Shown: positions 20,271-29,222 of the stretch, one piece after another
How the letters are laid out: every line of letters begins with the position of its first letter
How positions within the stretch are numbered: the stretch's first letter is position 1
Assembly: GCF_003111685.1 (NCBI RefSeq)
Contig: NZ_CP022193.1
Location: forward strand, 62,001-126,000
Length of the DNA stretch: 64,000 nucleotides
Direction of reading: 5' to 3'
From: Alloyangia pacifica
Lineage (GTDB): Bacteria; Pseudomonadota; Alphaproteobacteria; Rhodobacterales; Rhodobacteraceae
Notes under the pieces: generated by a model
Databases searched by the model: none
What the model saw: only the letters and a program-made list of their open reading frames with translations
What the model was told of the DNA's origin: nothing
Translations under genes and position numbers: made by a program

Positions 20271-21167
20271 TCACGCAGCTGCTTCGCGCCGCAGCTGGAA
20301 CAGCCGGCGTTCGGTTTCCTCATTGCAGGGCGCAAGATGTCCCTCGGGGCTGAGAAATCTCGCACTTACATGGCTTTCCGCGTGCTTCGACAATCCGACA
20401 TAGGCCGCGACAAAGAGCCTACGGGCTTCGTCGGCGCGCCAGTCGTGAGGATAAGCGGCACGTGGCAGACGCGGGTCGCTGAGTGCCGCATGGCGGTAGT
20501 CATGCACCAGTCGCAAACGCAGGGCGAGCGCGTCCTCCGGCGAAAGCGGGACAGTTGCGGACAGCAGATCGCGCAACGCACCATGGCGGGCGAGGAAGCT
20601 GGCATAGGCCTCGGCAACCCCGGACAGGCCCCAGCGTTCCGAAGCGAGCTGGCCAAGATCACCATGTCCGTCAAGCTGCTTCGCGCGCAGCAGGACACCC
20701 GCCACCGGCGCAATGTCCTCGCGATTGGGCGCGAGCGCGACGGTGGGCGCAAGCCGGGCCCAGGGCAGCGGCAGATCGACGTCGCGCAGCGCGTCCGACA
20801 GGCACAGCAGCCAGTCTTCGGGCTCGGGCGGCGGTGCAAACAGCAGACGGGCCGCCTCGCGGAACTCGGCCCGCGCGGGTTCGGACAAGCGGTAAAAGCT
20901 GCGCCGCCCGATCCGCACACCCTCGAGTCGCCCGGCCCCCACGAGGCGAGAGACCGCGGTGCGGACGAGGCTTTCGTTCAACCCGTGGCGCGCGCAACAC
21001 TCGATCAGCGTGCCCATCCAGAGCATGCCGCCGCGCGGCTCGACCACGTCGCCGTAGATCGTGACGATGAAAGCCGGGGCGCGCGGGGCATCTGTGGCCG
21101 ACAGTTCGGCAAGCGCCAGCGGATCACCGGTCAGATCGCGCACCTCTGATATCACGGCCTTGTTCAT
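20271..21167 (-). CDS. paaX: PaaX-family transcriptional regulator
   Basis: A 298-residue PaaX-type regulator. The N-terminal winged-helix part (about 33-100) has FIVTIYGDVVEPRGG and NESLVRTAVSRLVGAGRLEG; the rest is the long PaaX ligand and C-terminal domain. In E. coli, PaaX represses paa genes and is released by phenylacetyl-CoA. The ATG at 21167 follows AGGAGGG. It lies between the oxidoreductase gene and paaJ, all on the same strand. Having both PaaX and a TetR-type PaaR in one cluster is unusual and suggests two inputs. Confidence 0.9.
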   Translation of the reverse strand: MNKAVISEVRDLTGDPLALAELSATDAPRAPAFIVTIYGDVVEPRGGMLWMGTLIECCARHGLNESLVRTAVSRLVGAGRLEGVRIGRRSFYRLSEPARAEFREAARLLFAPPPEPEDWLLCLSDALRDVDLPLPWARLAPTVALAPNREDIAPVAGVLLRAKQLDGHGDLGQLASERWGLSGVAEAYASFLARHGALRDLLSATVPLSPEDALALRLRLVHDYRHAALSDPRLPRAAYPHDWRADEARRLFVAAYVGLSKHAESHVSARFLSPEGHLAPCNEETERRLFQLRREAAA

Positions 21168-21235
21168 TAAACGCCCTCCTGCGGCGGCGCCCGATGCGGC
21201 GCACGACCCCAGTCTACGCCAGCCTCCGCGATATG

Positions 21236-24200
21236 TCACATGATTGCAGAGCTTCTGTCACTTTGCGTGCCGTTATCAGCGGAGATCTCGGCCATTTGCG
21301 CCCTGACCCCCATCGCCGCGGCCCGTTTCACCGGCCCGAAGCCGCGGATGTCCATCACCAGCGCCGCCTTTGCGGCGCGCTCATCGCGGTTCTCGAAGGT
21401 CAGCCCGGCGGTGAGGTGGTCCAGCAAGGCGCGGTACTCGGCGATCAGAGCGCGCTCCATCTTTCGCTCGACACTGTAGCCGAAGGGATCGAGCGCGGTG
21501 CCGCGCAGCGGTTTCATCTTCGCGAGCAGGCGCATCGCAGGGCGTATCCAGGGCCCGAAAGCGCGCTTGAGGGGCCGCCCGCGCGCATCCCGTCCCCCGG
21601 CGAGAACCGGCGGTGCCATGTGGTGGACCAGCTTGAACGGCCCGTCGAAACGCGCGGCAAGGTCGTCTTGGAAGCCGGTCTGCGTATGCAGCCGCGCCAC
21701 TTCATATTCGTCCTTGTAGGACATGAGCTTGAAGAGTCCCTTGGCCGCCGCCTCGGTCAATGCCCCGCCTGCGCCGGTGGCGGCGGTCTCGGCCTTGCGG
21801 ACCTTGCCGATCTCGCACAGGTACTCCTGCGCCCAGGCGGCATTCTGGTAGCCCGTCAGGAACTCGGCCCGCCGCGCGATCATCTCGTCCAGCGTCAGAA
21901 CCGGGCTGGCGGGCAGGTCGGCGACGCGCTCGACCGCCCCACGGTCATGCACCAGCACCCGCCCCCAGGTGAAGGCGTCCTTGTTCTGCGCCGGCTTCAC
22001 GCCGTTGAGTTCGATTGCCCGCATCAAGGCCTCGAGTCCCAGCGGCACCAGCCCGGCCTGCCAGGCCGCGCCAAGGATCATCACGTTGGCAAAGACGCTG
22101 TCGCCGAGCAGCGCTTCGGCCAGCGTGTTGGCGTCGAAGCTCTGCAGCGACGCCGCATCGACGGTGGCGCGGATCGCCTCCAGCCGCGCGCCCGCGTTGA
22201 GATCGGCGTCGCGGTTCTGCACCAGATCGCCGGTGGGCATAATGGCGGTATTGATCACCGCCCGCGTCTCGCCCTTGCGATAAGTGGCAGAGGCCTTTGG
22301 CGAGGAGCTGACCACCAGATCGCAGCCAATCAGCGCATGGGCCGAGCTCGGCTCGATCTTCACCTGGTTCAGCACCGCTTCGGAGGCCGCCACGCGCAGG
22401 TAGCTCAGCACCGGGCCGAATTTCTGGGCGAACCCCATGAAGTCGAGCACCGAGGCCCCCTTTTGCTCAAGGTTCGCCGCCATTGCGATGAGCTGGCCGA
22501 CGGTGACCACCCCCGTGCCGCCGACCCCGGTGACGAGAATGTCCCAAGGCTGGGAGAGAGAGGGCAGCTCAGGCTCCGGCAGAGCCGCCTGCAGCTGGGC
22601 GAGTGCCTCCTTCCCGGCCGCATCGGTTTTTTTCAGCGTCGCCCCCTCGACGGTCACGAAGCTCGGGCAGAAGCCGTTGAGACAGGTGAAATCCTTGTTG
22701 CAGGTGTTGAGATTGATCTTCCGCTTGTGGCCGAACTCGGCCTCCAATGGCTCGACGCTCAGGCAGTTGGATTCCACCGAGCAATCGCCACAGCCCTCGC
22801 AGACCAGCGGGTTGATCACCGCGAATTTCTTCGGGTCCTCCATCTTGCCGCGCTTGCGCAGCCGGCGCTTCTCGGTGGCGCAGGTCTGCTGGTAGATGAG
22901 CACGGTGGTACCGGGGATGTCGCGCAGCTCGCGCTGCACCCGGTCGAGATCGCGGCGATGCTCCACCGGCACACCCGCCGGCAGCCCTTCGCGGCGCAGC
23001 GCGTCGGGGTCGTCCGAGACCACGACCACCTTCTTGGCGCCTTCAGACACCATCGACTGCGCGATGGCCGCGACGCTCAGCGGGCCATCCACGTGCTGCC
23101 CGCCGGTCATCGCCACGGCGTCATTGTAGAGGATCTTGTAGGTGATGTTGGTCCCTGCGGCGATCGCCTGCCGGACAGCCAGAGAGCCGGAATGGTAATA
23201 GGTGCCGTCGCCGAGGTTCTGGAAGACGTGCTTGTTGCCGTTGAACCTGGAGCGGGAGACCCAGTTCACCCCCTCACCGCCCATCTGGATCAGCGAGGTC
23301 GTGTTGCGGTTCATCCAGCTGGCCATGAAATGGCAGCCGATCCCGGCCAGCGCCTGACTGCCCTCGGGCACCTTGGTCGAGGTGTTGTGCGGGCATCCCG
23401 AGCAGAAGTAGGGCGTGCGGGCGGCCCCCTCTACGAGGATCGGCGCGGGGTCGGGTACCGCGTGCGCGGCCTTGCTCACAAGGTCAAGGTCGGGAAAGTT
23501 GCGCTCCAGCCGCGCCGCGATGTGCCGGGCGAGCATGACTGCGCCGAGTTCGTGCGTCCAGGGGATGAGACGGTTGCCCGTCTCGTCGCGCTTGCCGACC
23601 ATCCGCTCGGGCTTCTGTCCCGGGAAGTCGTAGAAATACTCCTTGAGCTGGCTTTCGATGATGCCCCGCTTCTCTTCGATGACCAGCAACTCGCGCTTGT
23701 CCTTTGCAAAGGCCAAGGCGCCGTGGTGCTCCAGCGGCCAGACCATGCCGACCTTGTAGATGTCGAGGCCGATCTCGGCCGCGCGCGCCTCGTCGATGCC
23801 CAGCAGCCGCAGCGCCTCGAGCACATCGAGATGCGACTTGCCGGTGGTGACGATGCCGAAATGCGCCTCGTGCCCCCATTCGCTGCGATCGATCGGATTG
23901 GCGCGCGCAAAGGCAAGGACCGCAGCCTTCTTGGCTTCCATCCGCTCCTCGATCTGCGGTCCCGGAAGGTCCGGCCATCGGTAGTGCAATCCGCTCTTGG
24001 GCGGCTCGTAGTCGGGCGCCACAAAAGAGCGGGGATTTGGCAGCTCGAAGGACATGCCCGACTCGACGGTCTCCGAGATTGCCTTGAACCCCACCCACAT
24101 GCCCGAGAAGCGCGACAGCGCGTAACCCCATTCGGCGAAGCTCAGGAACTCGGCCACGTTGGCCGGATTGATCGTCGGCATGAAGAAATTCATGAAGGCG

Positions 24201-24697
24201 ACGTCGGACTGGTGCGGCATCGAGGACGAGACGCAGCCATGGTCGTCCCCCGCCACCACCAGCACCCCGCCATGCGGCGAGGACCCGTAGGCGTTGCCGT
24301 GCTTGAGCGCATCTGCGGCCCGGTCGACCCCGGGTCCCTTGCCGTACCACAGGCCGAAGACCCCGGCGCATGTGCGGTCCGGATCCGTTTCGACCTGCTG
24401 CGTGCCAATGATCTGAGTGGCTGCGAGTTCCTCGTTGACGGCGGGTACGAAGCCGATCCCCTCGGCATCCACCAGTGCGCGGTTCCGCGCCACCTCGAGG
24501 TCGATCCCGCCGACCGGCGAGCCGCGGTAGCCCGAGATGAAGCCGCGCGTGTCGAGGCCTGCGGCCTCGTCGCGACGAGCCTGGTCGAGTGCAATGCGCA
24601 GGATCGCCTGCGTGCCGGTCAGAAAGACTCGGCCCTCGGTTCGGGTGTAGCGGTCCGACAGTTCGTAGTCGCCCAGAATGGGTGTCTGATCGGTCAT
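21236..24697 (-). CDS. Indolepyruvate (arylpyruvate):ferredoxin oxidoreductase, single-chain
   Basis: A 1153-residue fused 2-oxoacid oxidoreductase. It has a pyruvate-oxidoreductase-type N-terminal domain (GTQAILRIALDQARRDEAAG), a thiamine diphosphate domain near GIGCHFMASWMNR and YHSGSLAVRQAIAAGTNITY, and a ferredoxin-like cysteine cluster in CEGCGDCSVESNCLS and LNTCNKDFTCLNGFC. The gamma domain follows with VTGVGGTGVVTVGQLIAMAA. It converts aryl-2-oxoacids from Phe, Tyr or Trp to aryl-CoA esters, reducing ferredoxin. Next to paa genes it would feed phenylacetyl-CoA directly, without PaaK. The ATG at 24697 follows GGGAGGAG. It is divergent from an Lrp-type regulator. Confidence 0.92.
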   Translation of the reverse strand: MTDQTPILGDYELSDRYTRTEGRVFLTGTQAILRIALDQARRDEAAGLDTRGFISGYRGSPVGGIDLEVARNRALVDAEGIGFVPAVNEELAATQIIGTQQVETDPDRTCAGVFGLWYGKGPGVDRAADALKHGNAYGSSPHGGVLVVAGDDHGCVSSSMPHQSDVAFMNFFMPTINPANVAEFLSFAEWGYALSRFSGMWVGFKAISETVESGMSFELPNPRSFVAPDYEPPKSGLHYRWPDLPGPQIEERMEAKKAAVLAFARANPIDRSEWGHEAHFGIVTTGKSHLDVLEALRLLGIDEARAAEIGLDIYKVGMVWPLEHHGALAFAKDKRELLVIEEKRGIIESQLKEYFYDFPGQKPERMVGKRDETGNRLIPWTHELGAVMLARHIAARLERNFPDLDLVSKAAHAVPDPAPILVEGAARTPYFCSGCPHNTSTKVPEGSQALAGIGCHFMASWMNRNTTSLIQMGGEGVNWVSRSRFNGNKHVFQNLGDGTYYHSGSLAVRQAIAAGTNITYKILYNDAVAMTGGQHVDGPLSVAAIAQSMVSEGAKKVVVVSDDPDALRREGLPAGVPVEHRRDLDRVQRELRDIPGTTVLIYQQTCATEKRRLRKRGKMEDPKKFAVINPLVCEGCGDCSVESNCLSVEPLEAEFGHKRKINLNTCNKDFTCLNGFCPSFVTVEGATLKKTDAAGKEALAQLQAALPEPELPSLSQPWDILVTGVGGTGVVTVGQLIAMAANLEQKGASVLDFMGFAQKFGPVLSYLRVAASEAVLNQVKIEPSSAHALIGCDLVVSSSPKASATYRKGETRAVINTAIMPTGDLVQNRDADLNAGARLEAIRATVDAASLQSFDANTLAEALLGDSVFANVMILGAAWQAGLVPLGLEALMRAIELNGVKPAQNKDAFTWGRVLVHDRGAVERVADLPASPVLTLDEMIARRAEFLTGYQNAAWAQEYLCEIGKVRKAETAATGAGGALTEAAAKGLFKLMSYKDEYEVARLHTQTGFQDDLAARFDGPFKLVHHMAPPVLAGGRDARGRPLKRAFGPWIRPAMRLLAKMKPLRGTALDPFGYSVERKMERALIAEYRALLDHLTAGLTFENRDERAAKAALVMDIRGFGPVKRAAAMGVRAQMAEISADNGTQSDRSSAIM

Positions 24698-24801
24698 CGG
24701 CTCCTCCCAAAGCTCGTCGCGGCCGGGCCGCGTCCTCCGCGCATAGAATAGGCCTTGCGGGTGAAACCCCATCTCTAATAGGATCACGTTCACGCACTTC
24801 T

Positions 24802-24817
24802 TGAAACACATGTTTCA
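24802..24817. promoter_or_regulatory. Palindrome in the oxidoreductase-Lrp divergent promoter
   Basis: TGAAACACATGTTTCA has 7-bp perfect arms around a CA centre. It lies 23 bases before the lrp start and about 105 bases before the oxidoreductase start. Lrp/AsnC proteins commonly bind such sites between themselves and a divergent target gene. The palindrome is seen; the binding is inferred. Confidence 0.55.
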
Positions 24818-24840
24818 GATTCACAATAATTGCGAACGCC

Positions 24841-25302
24841 ATGACAAAGATATCGCCGCTCGAAGCCCGAATGCTTGCCATCCTGCAATCCGACGCCTCG
24901 ATCAGCATGAGCGAGCTCGCGCGGCAGACGAGCAGTTCGAGCGCCACCTGCTGGCGACGCCTGCGTGAACTGGAAGAGGCCGGCGTGGTCAGCACGCCGG
25001 TGCGCCTGGTCGATCCGGCCAAGGTCGGGCGGGGCATGGACGCCTTCTGCCAGGTGCGGATGAAGGCGCAGGACGCCGACGCGCGCTCGGCCTTCCAAAG
25101 GGCGATGGACCTTGAGCCCGCGATCGTCGAGGTCTACTCGATCTCGGGCGACTGGGATTACCTGCTGCATATCGTGGTGAAGGATATCCCAGATCTCGAG
25201 AATATCCTGATGACCCGCATCCACGAACTGGATTGCGTTGCCACTGCCTCGACCATGTTCGTGCTACGCCGCGTGAAGCACACCACGCGCATCCCGGTCT
25301 GA
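24841..25302 (+). CDS. Lrp/AsnC-family transcriptional regulator
   Basis: A 153-residue Lrp/AsnC regulator with the N-terminal helix-turn-helix (about 20-60: MSELARQTSSSSATCWRRLR) and the C-terminal RAM ligand domain (IVEVYSISGDWDYLLHIVVK). Divergence from the oxidoreductase gene across a 143-bp gap that contains a 16-bp palindrome suggests that it controls aryl-pyruvate oxidation in response to an amino acid. No strong ribosome site is visible before ATG 24841; the start was chosen from family length. Confidence 0.9.
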   Translation: MTKISPLEARMLAILQSDASISMSELARQTSSSSATCWRRLRELEEAGVVSTPVRLVDPAKVGRGMDAFCQVRMKAQDADARSAFQRAMDLEPAIVEVYSISGDWDYLLHIVVKDIPDLENILMTRIHELDCVATASTMFVLRRVKHTTRIPV

Positions 25303-25663
25303 ACCTCGAACAGTCGCTTCGGTGGCACCTCGGATCGTTCCATATACGCGACAAGGCGTCACCGTTCTCCCCTTGCCCCAGCCAGCGTGCCTAGGCTCAG
25401 ATGGTGTATTCGATTTGCGCCCCACTTTCAGCTTCGGTCTCGGCGGTGTCGCGCACGCGGCCGGCGCTTTTCGCCAAAGCTCCTCGGTGAGGTTCAGTGA
25501 GGTGCTGACTCGGACGTCCAGGGTATTCGCTTCGCCCTGCCTTCGGGTGGCGTTTCTTGTCACAGCAGGTGCTCCGGCCCCTGGGGCGCCTTCCAGCTTT
25601 TAGAATGGAACCTCAAGGATCGACGAACATTGTCGGTGTGAACCGCAATAAATCGGAGGCATC
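25303..25663. other. Non-coding gap, no recognised gene
   Basis: These 361 bases separate the Lrp-type gene from the PRC-barrel gene. Short open frames occur on both strands, but none has a ribosome site, a recognisable domain or normal coding character. No tRNA, terminator or insertion-sequence end was recognised. The last 20 bases carry the ribosome site of the next gene. Confidence 0.5.
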
Positions 25664-25987
25664 ATGCGCCACATCACTTTGCCCGCTCTTTCGCTCATCC
25701 TCATGGCCGGCGCAGCATCGGCACAAACGATGGACGTGTCCTCGCTTCACAGCATCGACGACGCCGACATCATGGGGGCAGATGGCAAAAAAATCGGTGA
25801 AATCGAGGAGATCTTGGTCAACGATTCCGGCGAGCCCGTCGCAGCTGTCGTCGAAGCCGGAGGCTTTCTGAACATTGGCGACGACGATATTGTTGTCTCG
25901 CTCGACGAGCTCACCTTCGATAACGGTGATTTCACCACCTCCATGACCGAGGAGGAACTGAAGAACCTTCCCAAGTGGGAGGATTGA
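25664..25987 (+). CDS. Exported PRC-barrel domain protein
   Basis: A 107-residue protein with a Sec signal peptide (about 1-20, ending AGAASA) and a PRC-barrel-like domain: DADIMGADGKKIGEIEEILV, then a segment on protein-side residues VAAVVEAGGFLNIGDDDIVV. The mature protein is very acidic. Exported PRC-barrel proteins are common in alphaproteobacteria, but their function is not defined. A clear ribosome site (CGGAGG) precedes the ATG. No operon partner is evident; the lipocalin gene follows after 164 bases. Confidence 0.85.
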   Translation: MRHITLPALSLILMAGAASAQTMDVSSLHSIDDADIMGADGKKIGEIEEILVNDSGEPVAAVVEAGGFLNIGDDDIVVSLDELTFDNGDFTTSMTEEELKNLPKWED

Positions 25988-26151
25988 TCGCCTCGTAGCT
26001 TGGACAACGCTACCGTGGCGGCGCGCACAGGCTGCGCGTCGCCTGTCGCTTTGATAGCACCGTGCGGCCCGGATACGTTCGGCAAGAAACACGCACTCGG
26101 AATATTGACCTATGAACGAACGTTGCAGAGCGGCGTTGAAGGAAAGCCATT

Positions 26152-26688
26152 TTGAATAAAAGACTTACGCTCACCTCAGCCGTCGTTGCAATACTCCTCG
26201 CCGGGTGTGCTGCGATCCAGCGCCCAGAGGTCGCCAACCCGAACGTGCCGGAGCCGAAGAAACCGGTTGAGCTGAGCAGGTACCTCGGCGTTTGGTACGA
26301 ACAGGCGCGCTTCGACCATTCCTTTGAACGTGATTGCATGAACGTAACCGCGAAATATGAGCTGCGCGACGACGGGTTGATCGGGGTTACAAATCGATGC
26401 CAAAGAAACGGCGAGACATCGACTACTAAAGGAACCGCTTCGATCGCAGGGGACCCCGCGAAACTTGAAGTGACCTTCTTCTGGCCATTCAAAGGCGACT
26501 ATTGGATCCTGGATCACTCGGACGACTACTCTTGGTCGATTGTCGGCGAACCGAGTGGCCGTTATTTATGGTTCCTTACGCGCAAGATGTCGGTGGATGA
26601 GCCGACGATTGACATGCTCAAAGGCAAGGCGCGTGAAATGGGATACGATTTGACGGGCCTCATCCGGGTTAGGCAGATTGAAGAGTGA
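26152..26688 (+). CDS. blc: Outer-membrane lipocalin lipoprotein, Blc-like
   Basis: A 178-residue bacterial lipocalin. The lipoprotein signal ends in the lipobox LLAGC (C19), and the lipocalin signature RYLGVWYEQARFDHSFERDC follows; later strands include GDYWILDHSDDYSWSIVGEP and SGRYLWFLTRK. Blc-type proteins bind lysophospholipids or fatty acids at the outer membrane. Translation most likely begins at TTG 26152, six bases after GAAGGAAAG. The gene is visibly less GC-rich than its neighbours, and with the remnants around it this suggests horizontal acquisition. Confidence 0.88.
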   Translation: MNKRLTLTSAVVAILLAGCAAIQRPEVANPNVPEPKKPVELSRYLGVWYEQARFDHSFERDCMNVTAKYELRDDGLIGVTNRCQRNGETSTTKGTASIAGDPAKLEVTFFWPFKGDYWILDHSDDYSWSIVGEPSGRYLWFLTRKMSVDEPTIDMLKGKAREMGYDLTGLIRVRQIEE

Positions 26689-27118
26689 TTGACTTCGCCC
26701 TCCGACATCTGATCGAGGGGCTTCCTGTTCAGGCTTTCCTCAGCATGCCGGTCGAAAAGTGCCAGATTGTTTGTCTCCGACCGGGCCAGCTCGGGCGAGG
26801 CGACTATTTGCTCGAGTGGGCCTGAGCGTTCGTCACTGAACAGTGACCTCACCTCGAGGGGACAGAATGCGTGGGCACCCGTCCATAGCTTGGCCGGCCT
26901 TTGCTGACCTTGGCCTGCCCGACGATGCCTCACGATTCCAAGAGCGTTTCGGGGAAGCAGCACGGCAGCGACGCGCTCTTCCATCAGCGGCAAGTCCTGG
27001 CCGCGACCTGCGGTCCCCTTGTCGATGATACTGATTTTAAAGGCTGGCTCCCGGCTACGCTGCCAATTGACAGTTCTGATGCCCGGCTCTACCTCCTGAT
27101 TTCTGCAAGGAGGCCATC
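26689..27118. other. Non-coding gap, no recognised gene
   Basis: These 430 bases lie between the lipocalin and potassium-uptake genes. Short frames exist on both strands, but none has a ribosome site with a recognisable product. The region may be decayed sequence. The final 50 bases contain a TTGACA and the strong ribosome site of the next gene. Confidence 0.5.
27067..27095 (+). promoter_or_regulatory. Weak candidate sigma-70 promoter for the Ktr operon
   Basis: A perfect TTGACA (27067-27072) is followed after 17 bases by TACCTC, a poor -10 match. The start would leave only a very short leader before the ribosome site GCAAGGAGG. It is plausible because alphaproteobacterial promoters tolerate weak -10 boxes, but it is unproven. 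Confidence 0.3.
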
Positions 27119-27784
27119 ATGCCCAAACCGAAGTCTCGCAGTTTCGCCGTCATCGGCCTCGGAACCTTCGGCACAACCGTCGCGTCTGAGTTGGCCCGGT
27201 TCGGCAACCACGTGCTTGGGATCGACCTGCAGGAACGCAACGTCTCACGCGTCGCCGACACGATTGCCGAAGCGGTGATCGCCGATGGCCGCGACGACCA
27301 GGCTCTGCGCGAGGTCGGAGTGGGCAGCTACGATGTTGCCGTCGTCGCCATCGGCGAAGAGCTCGACGCCAACATCCTTTGCACCATGAACGTCAAGATG
27401 CTTGGCGTGCCCACGGTCTGGGTGAAGGCGATGAACCGCACGCATCATCGGATTCTGTCCAAGCTTGGTGCCGACCGGGTGATCCTGCCCGAGCAGGAGA
27501 TCGGTCGCCATATCGCCCAGATGCTGCACAACCCGCTGGTCCGCGACTACGTGAGCCTCGGTAACGGCTTCCACGTGGTGGACTTCCGCGTGCCCCAAAG
27601 TCTCGACGGTACGCCCATCGACAAGATCGGCCTGTCCGAGAAGTTCGAGCTTTGGACCTTGGGGCTCATGCGCGGCAGCGACTATGTGGACTGCCGGGCC
27701 GGGGCGACCGAACTCAAGGCGGACGACAAGCTGCTGCTCCTCGGACGCAGGGAAAACCTGCGCCGCTTCGCGGACGGGCTCTGA
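27119..27784 (+). CDS. ktrA: Potassium uptake regulatory subunit KtrA (RCK domain)
   Basis: A 221-residue RCK protein that gates the partner channel on the cytoplasmic side. The Rossmann fold opens with FAVIGLGTFGTTVASELARF (GxGxxG at about 13-18), and the acidic end of strand 2 is in LGIDLQE. The C-terminal RCK-C domain has LDGTPIDKIGLSEKFELWTL and ADDKLLLLGRRENL. The ribosome site AGGAGG is strong. The partner gene starts 6 bases after its stop, so they form an operon. Ktr systems use ATP or NAD(H) and cyclic di-AMP as signals in other bacteria. Confidence 0.92.
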   Translation: MPKPKSRSFAVIGLGTFGTTVASELARFGNHVLGIDLQERNVSRVADTIAEAVIADGRDDQALREVGVGSYDVAVVAIGEELDANILCTMNVKMLGVPTVWVKAMNRTHHRILSKLGADRVILPEQEIGRHIAQMLHNPLVRDYVSLGNGFHVVDFRVPQSLDGTPIDKIGLSEKFELWTLGLMRGSDYVDCRAGATELKADDKLLLLGRRENLRRFADGL

Positions 27785-27790
27785 GCGCCG

Positions 27791-29131
27791 ATGCGGCCCG
27801 TATGGTCAAAGGGGGTATGGCGCATGCAGTTGCCCCCGCCCGCGATCCTCGCCGGTCTCTATGCGGTGCTGATCGTCCTGGGTGGCGCTCTGCTGATGGT
27901 GCCCGCAGCGACGGCGATGCCGATTACCTGGTCGGACGCGATCTTCACCGCCGCCTCGGCCGTGACGGTGACCGGCCTCGTGGTCTCGGACACCGGCAGC
28001 CAGTTCACCCTCTTCGGTCAGGGGGTCATTATGGTGCTGATCCAGCTGGGTGGGCTGGGGTTGATGACCTTTGCCGTGCTGTTGCTGTCGATGCTGGGTC
28101 TTCCGGTGACGATCTCGCAGCGCATCTTCCTGCGTGAGGATCTCAACCAGACTTCGATCAGCGACCTGCTGGTCCTCGTTCGTGGGATCCTCAAGACTGT
28201 GCTGGCCTGCGAACTCTTGGGAGTGGCGCTGCTGTCCGCCGTCTTCGTGCCCGAATTCGGCTGGGGCGAGGGGCTGTGGCAGGCGCTTTTCCATACTGTC
28301 TCGGCGTTCAACAACGCGGGCTTTGCGCTCTTTCCCGACAGTTTGTCGCGCTATGTGGGCAACCCTGTAGTCAACCTCACGATCCCGGCGCTGTTCATCT
28401 TCGGCGGGCTGGGGTTCATCGTGGTGACCGAGGCCTACGGCAAGCGCCGCTGGCAAGCGTTCTCGCTGCACACAAAGCTCATGTTGGTCGGCACTCTGGC
28501 TCTGATCGTCTGGTCCGTGCTGACCTTCGCTGCACTGGAATGGACCAACCCTGCGACGCTCGGCGGGCTTGCCAGTACCGGTGACAGGCTGTGGGCCAGC
28601 TGGTTCCAGGGGGTGACGACCCGCACCGCTGGCTTCAACACCGTCGACATCGGCGGCATCCATGACAGCACCTCCATGATGTTCATGTCCCTCATGGTGA
28701 TCGGTGGAGGCAGCACCTCGACGGCCGGAGGCATCAAGGTGACAACCTTTATCGTCCTTCTTCTTGCGACCGTCGCCTTCTTCCGGCGTAGTCAGCAGCT
28801 GCACGTCTTCGGGCGGAGTATCGGTGCCGAAGAGATCATGAAGGTTCTGGCGCTGACCATGGTAAGCCTGCTGACCGTTCTGGTCGCGATCTTCCTCGTG
28901 ACCCTGTCCCACGATGGGGACTTCATCGATCTTGCATTCGAGGTCACCTCGGCCTTCGGTACGGTCGGATTGTCACGGGGGACCACCGGAGAGCTGGACG
29001 GCTTCGGTCGCGCGGTGATCATCGCCGTCATGTTTGTCGGCAGGGTTGGACCACTGACCCTGGGCTTTTTCCTTGCAACACGATCCAAGCCCCGGGTTGG
29101 GTACCCTGCGAGCAAAGTTTATCTCGGGTAG
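27791..29131 (+). CDS. ktrB: Potassium uptake channel subunit KtrB (TrkH/KtrB family)
   Basis: A 446-residue membrane protein with four M1-P-M2 repeats of the TrkH/KtrB family. The selectivity-filter segments are visible as SAVTVTGLVV, SAFNNAGFAL, TRTAGFNTVD and SAFGTVGLSR. The length fits KtrB, which is shorter than TrkH. The start may be ATG 27791 or ATG 27824; the latter follows AAAGGGGGT at good spacing. It imports potassium, probably with sodium, together with the RCK protein encoded just upstream. An insertion-sequence remnant follows on the opposite strand. Confidence 0.92.
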   Translation: MRPVWSKGVWRMQLPPPAILAGLYAVLIVLGGALLMVPAATAMPITWSDAIFTAASAVTVTGLVVSDTGSQFTLFGQGVIMVLIQLGGLGLMTFAVLLLSMLGLPVTISQRIFLREDLNQTSISDLLVLVRGILKTVLACELLGVALLSAVFVPEFGWGEGLWQALFHTVSAFNNAGFALFPDSLSRYVGNPVVNLTIPALFIFGGLGFIVVTEAYGKRRWQAFSLHTKLMLVGTLALIVWSVLTFAALEWTNPATLGGLASTGDRLWASWFQGVTTRTAGFNTVDIGGIHDSTSMMFMSLMVIGGGSTSTAGGIKVTTFIVLLLATVAFFRRSQQLHVFGRSIGAEEIMKVLALTMVSLLTVLVAIFLVTLSHDGDFIDLAFEVTSAFGTVGLSRGTTGELDGFGRAVIIAVMFVGRVGPLTLGFFLATRSKPRVGYPASKVYLG

Positions 29132-29222
29132 CCCTGTGCGAGAGCTTGCTCACACTGACCCTGACCGAGCCGCTTTATCGTCGAGACTGCGATCACACGG
29201 GCCTCTTGACGAACGACGAGAG

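Noticed and set aside
21194..24751. Very long open frame on the plus strand across the oxidoreductase gene
   Set aside because: It mirrors the codon bias of the opposite-strand gene, lacks a ribosome site and any domain, and overlaps an obvious enzyme gene.
26562..26993. Minus-strand frame in the gap after the lipocalin gene
   Set aside because: It overlaps the lipocalin 3' end, has no ribosome site and resembles no known family.
27066..27130. Possible riboswitch before the potassium uptake genes
   Set aside because: The leader would be too short, and no conserved ydaO/kimA-type structure is visible.
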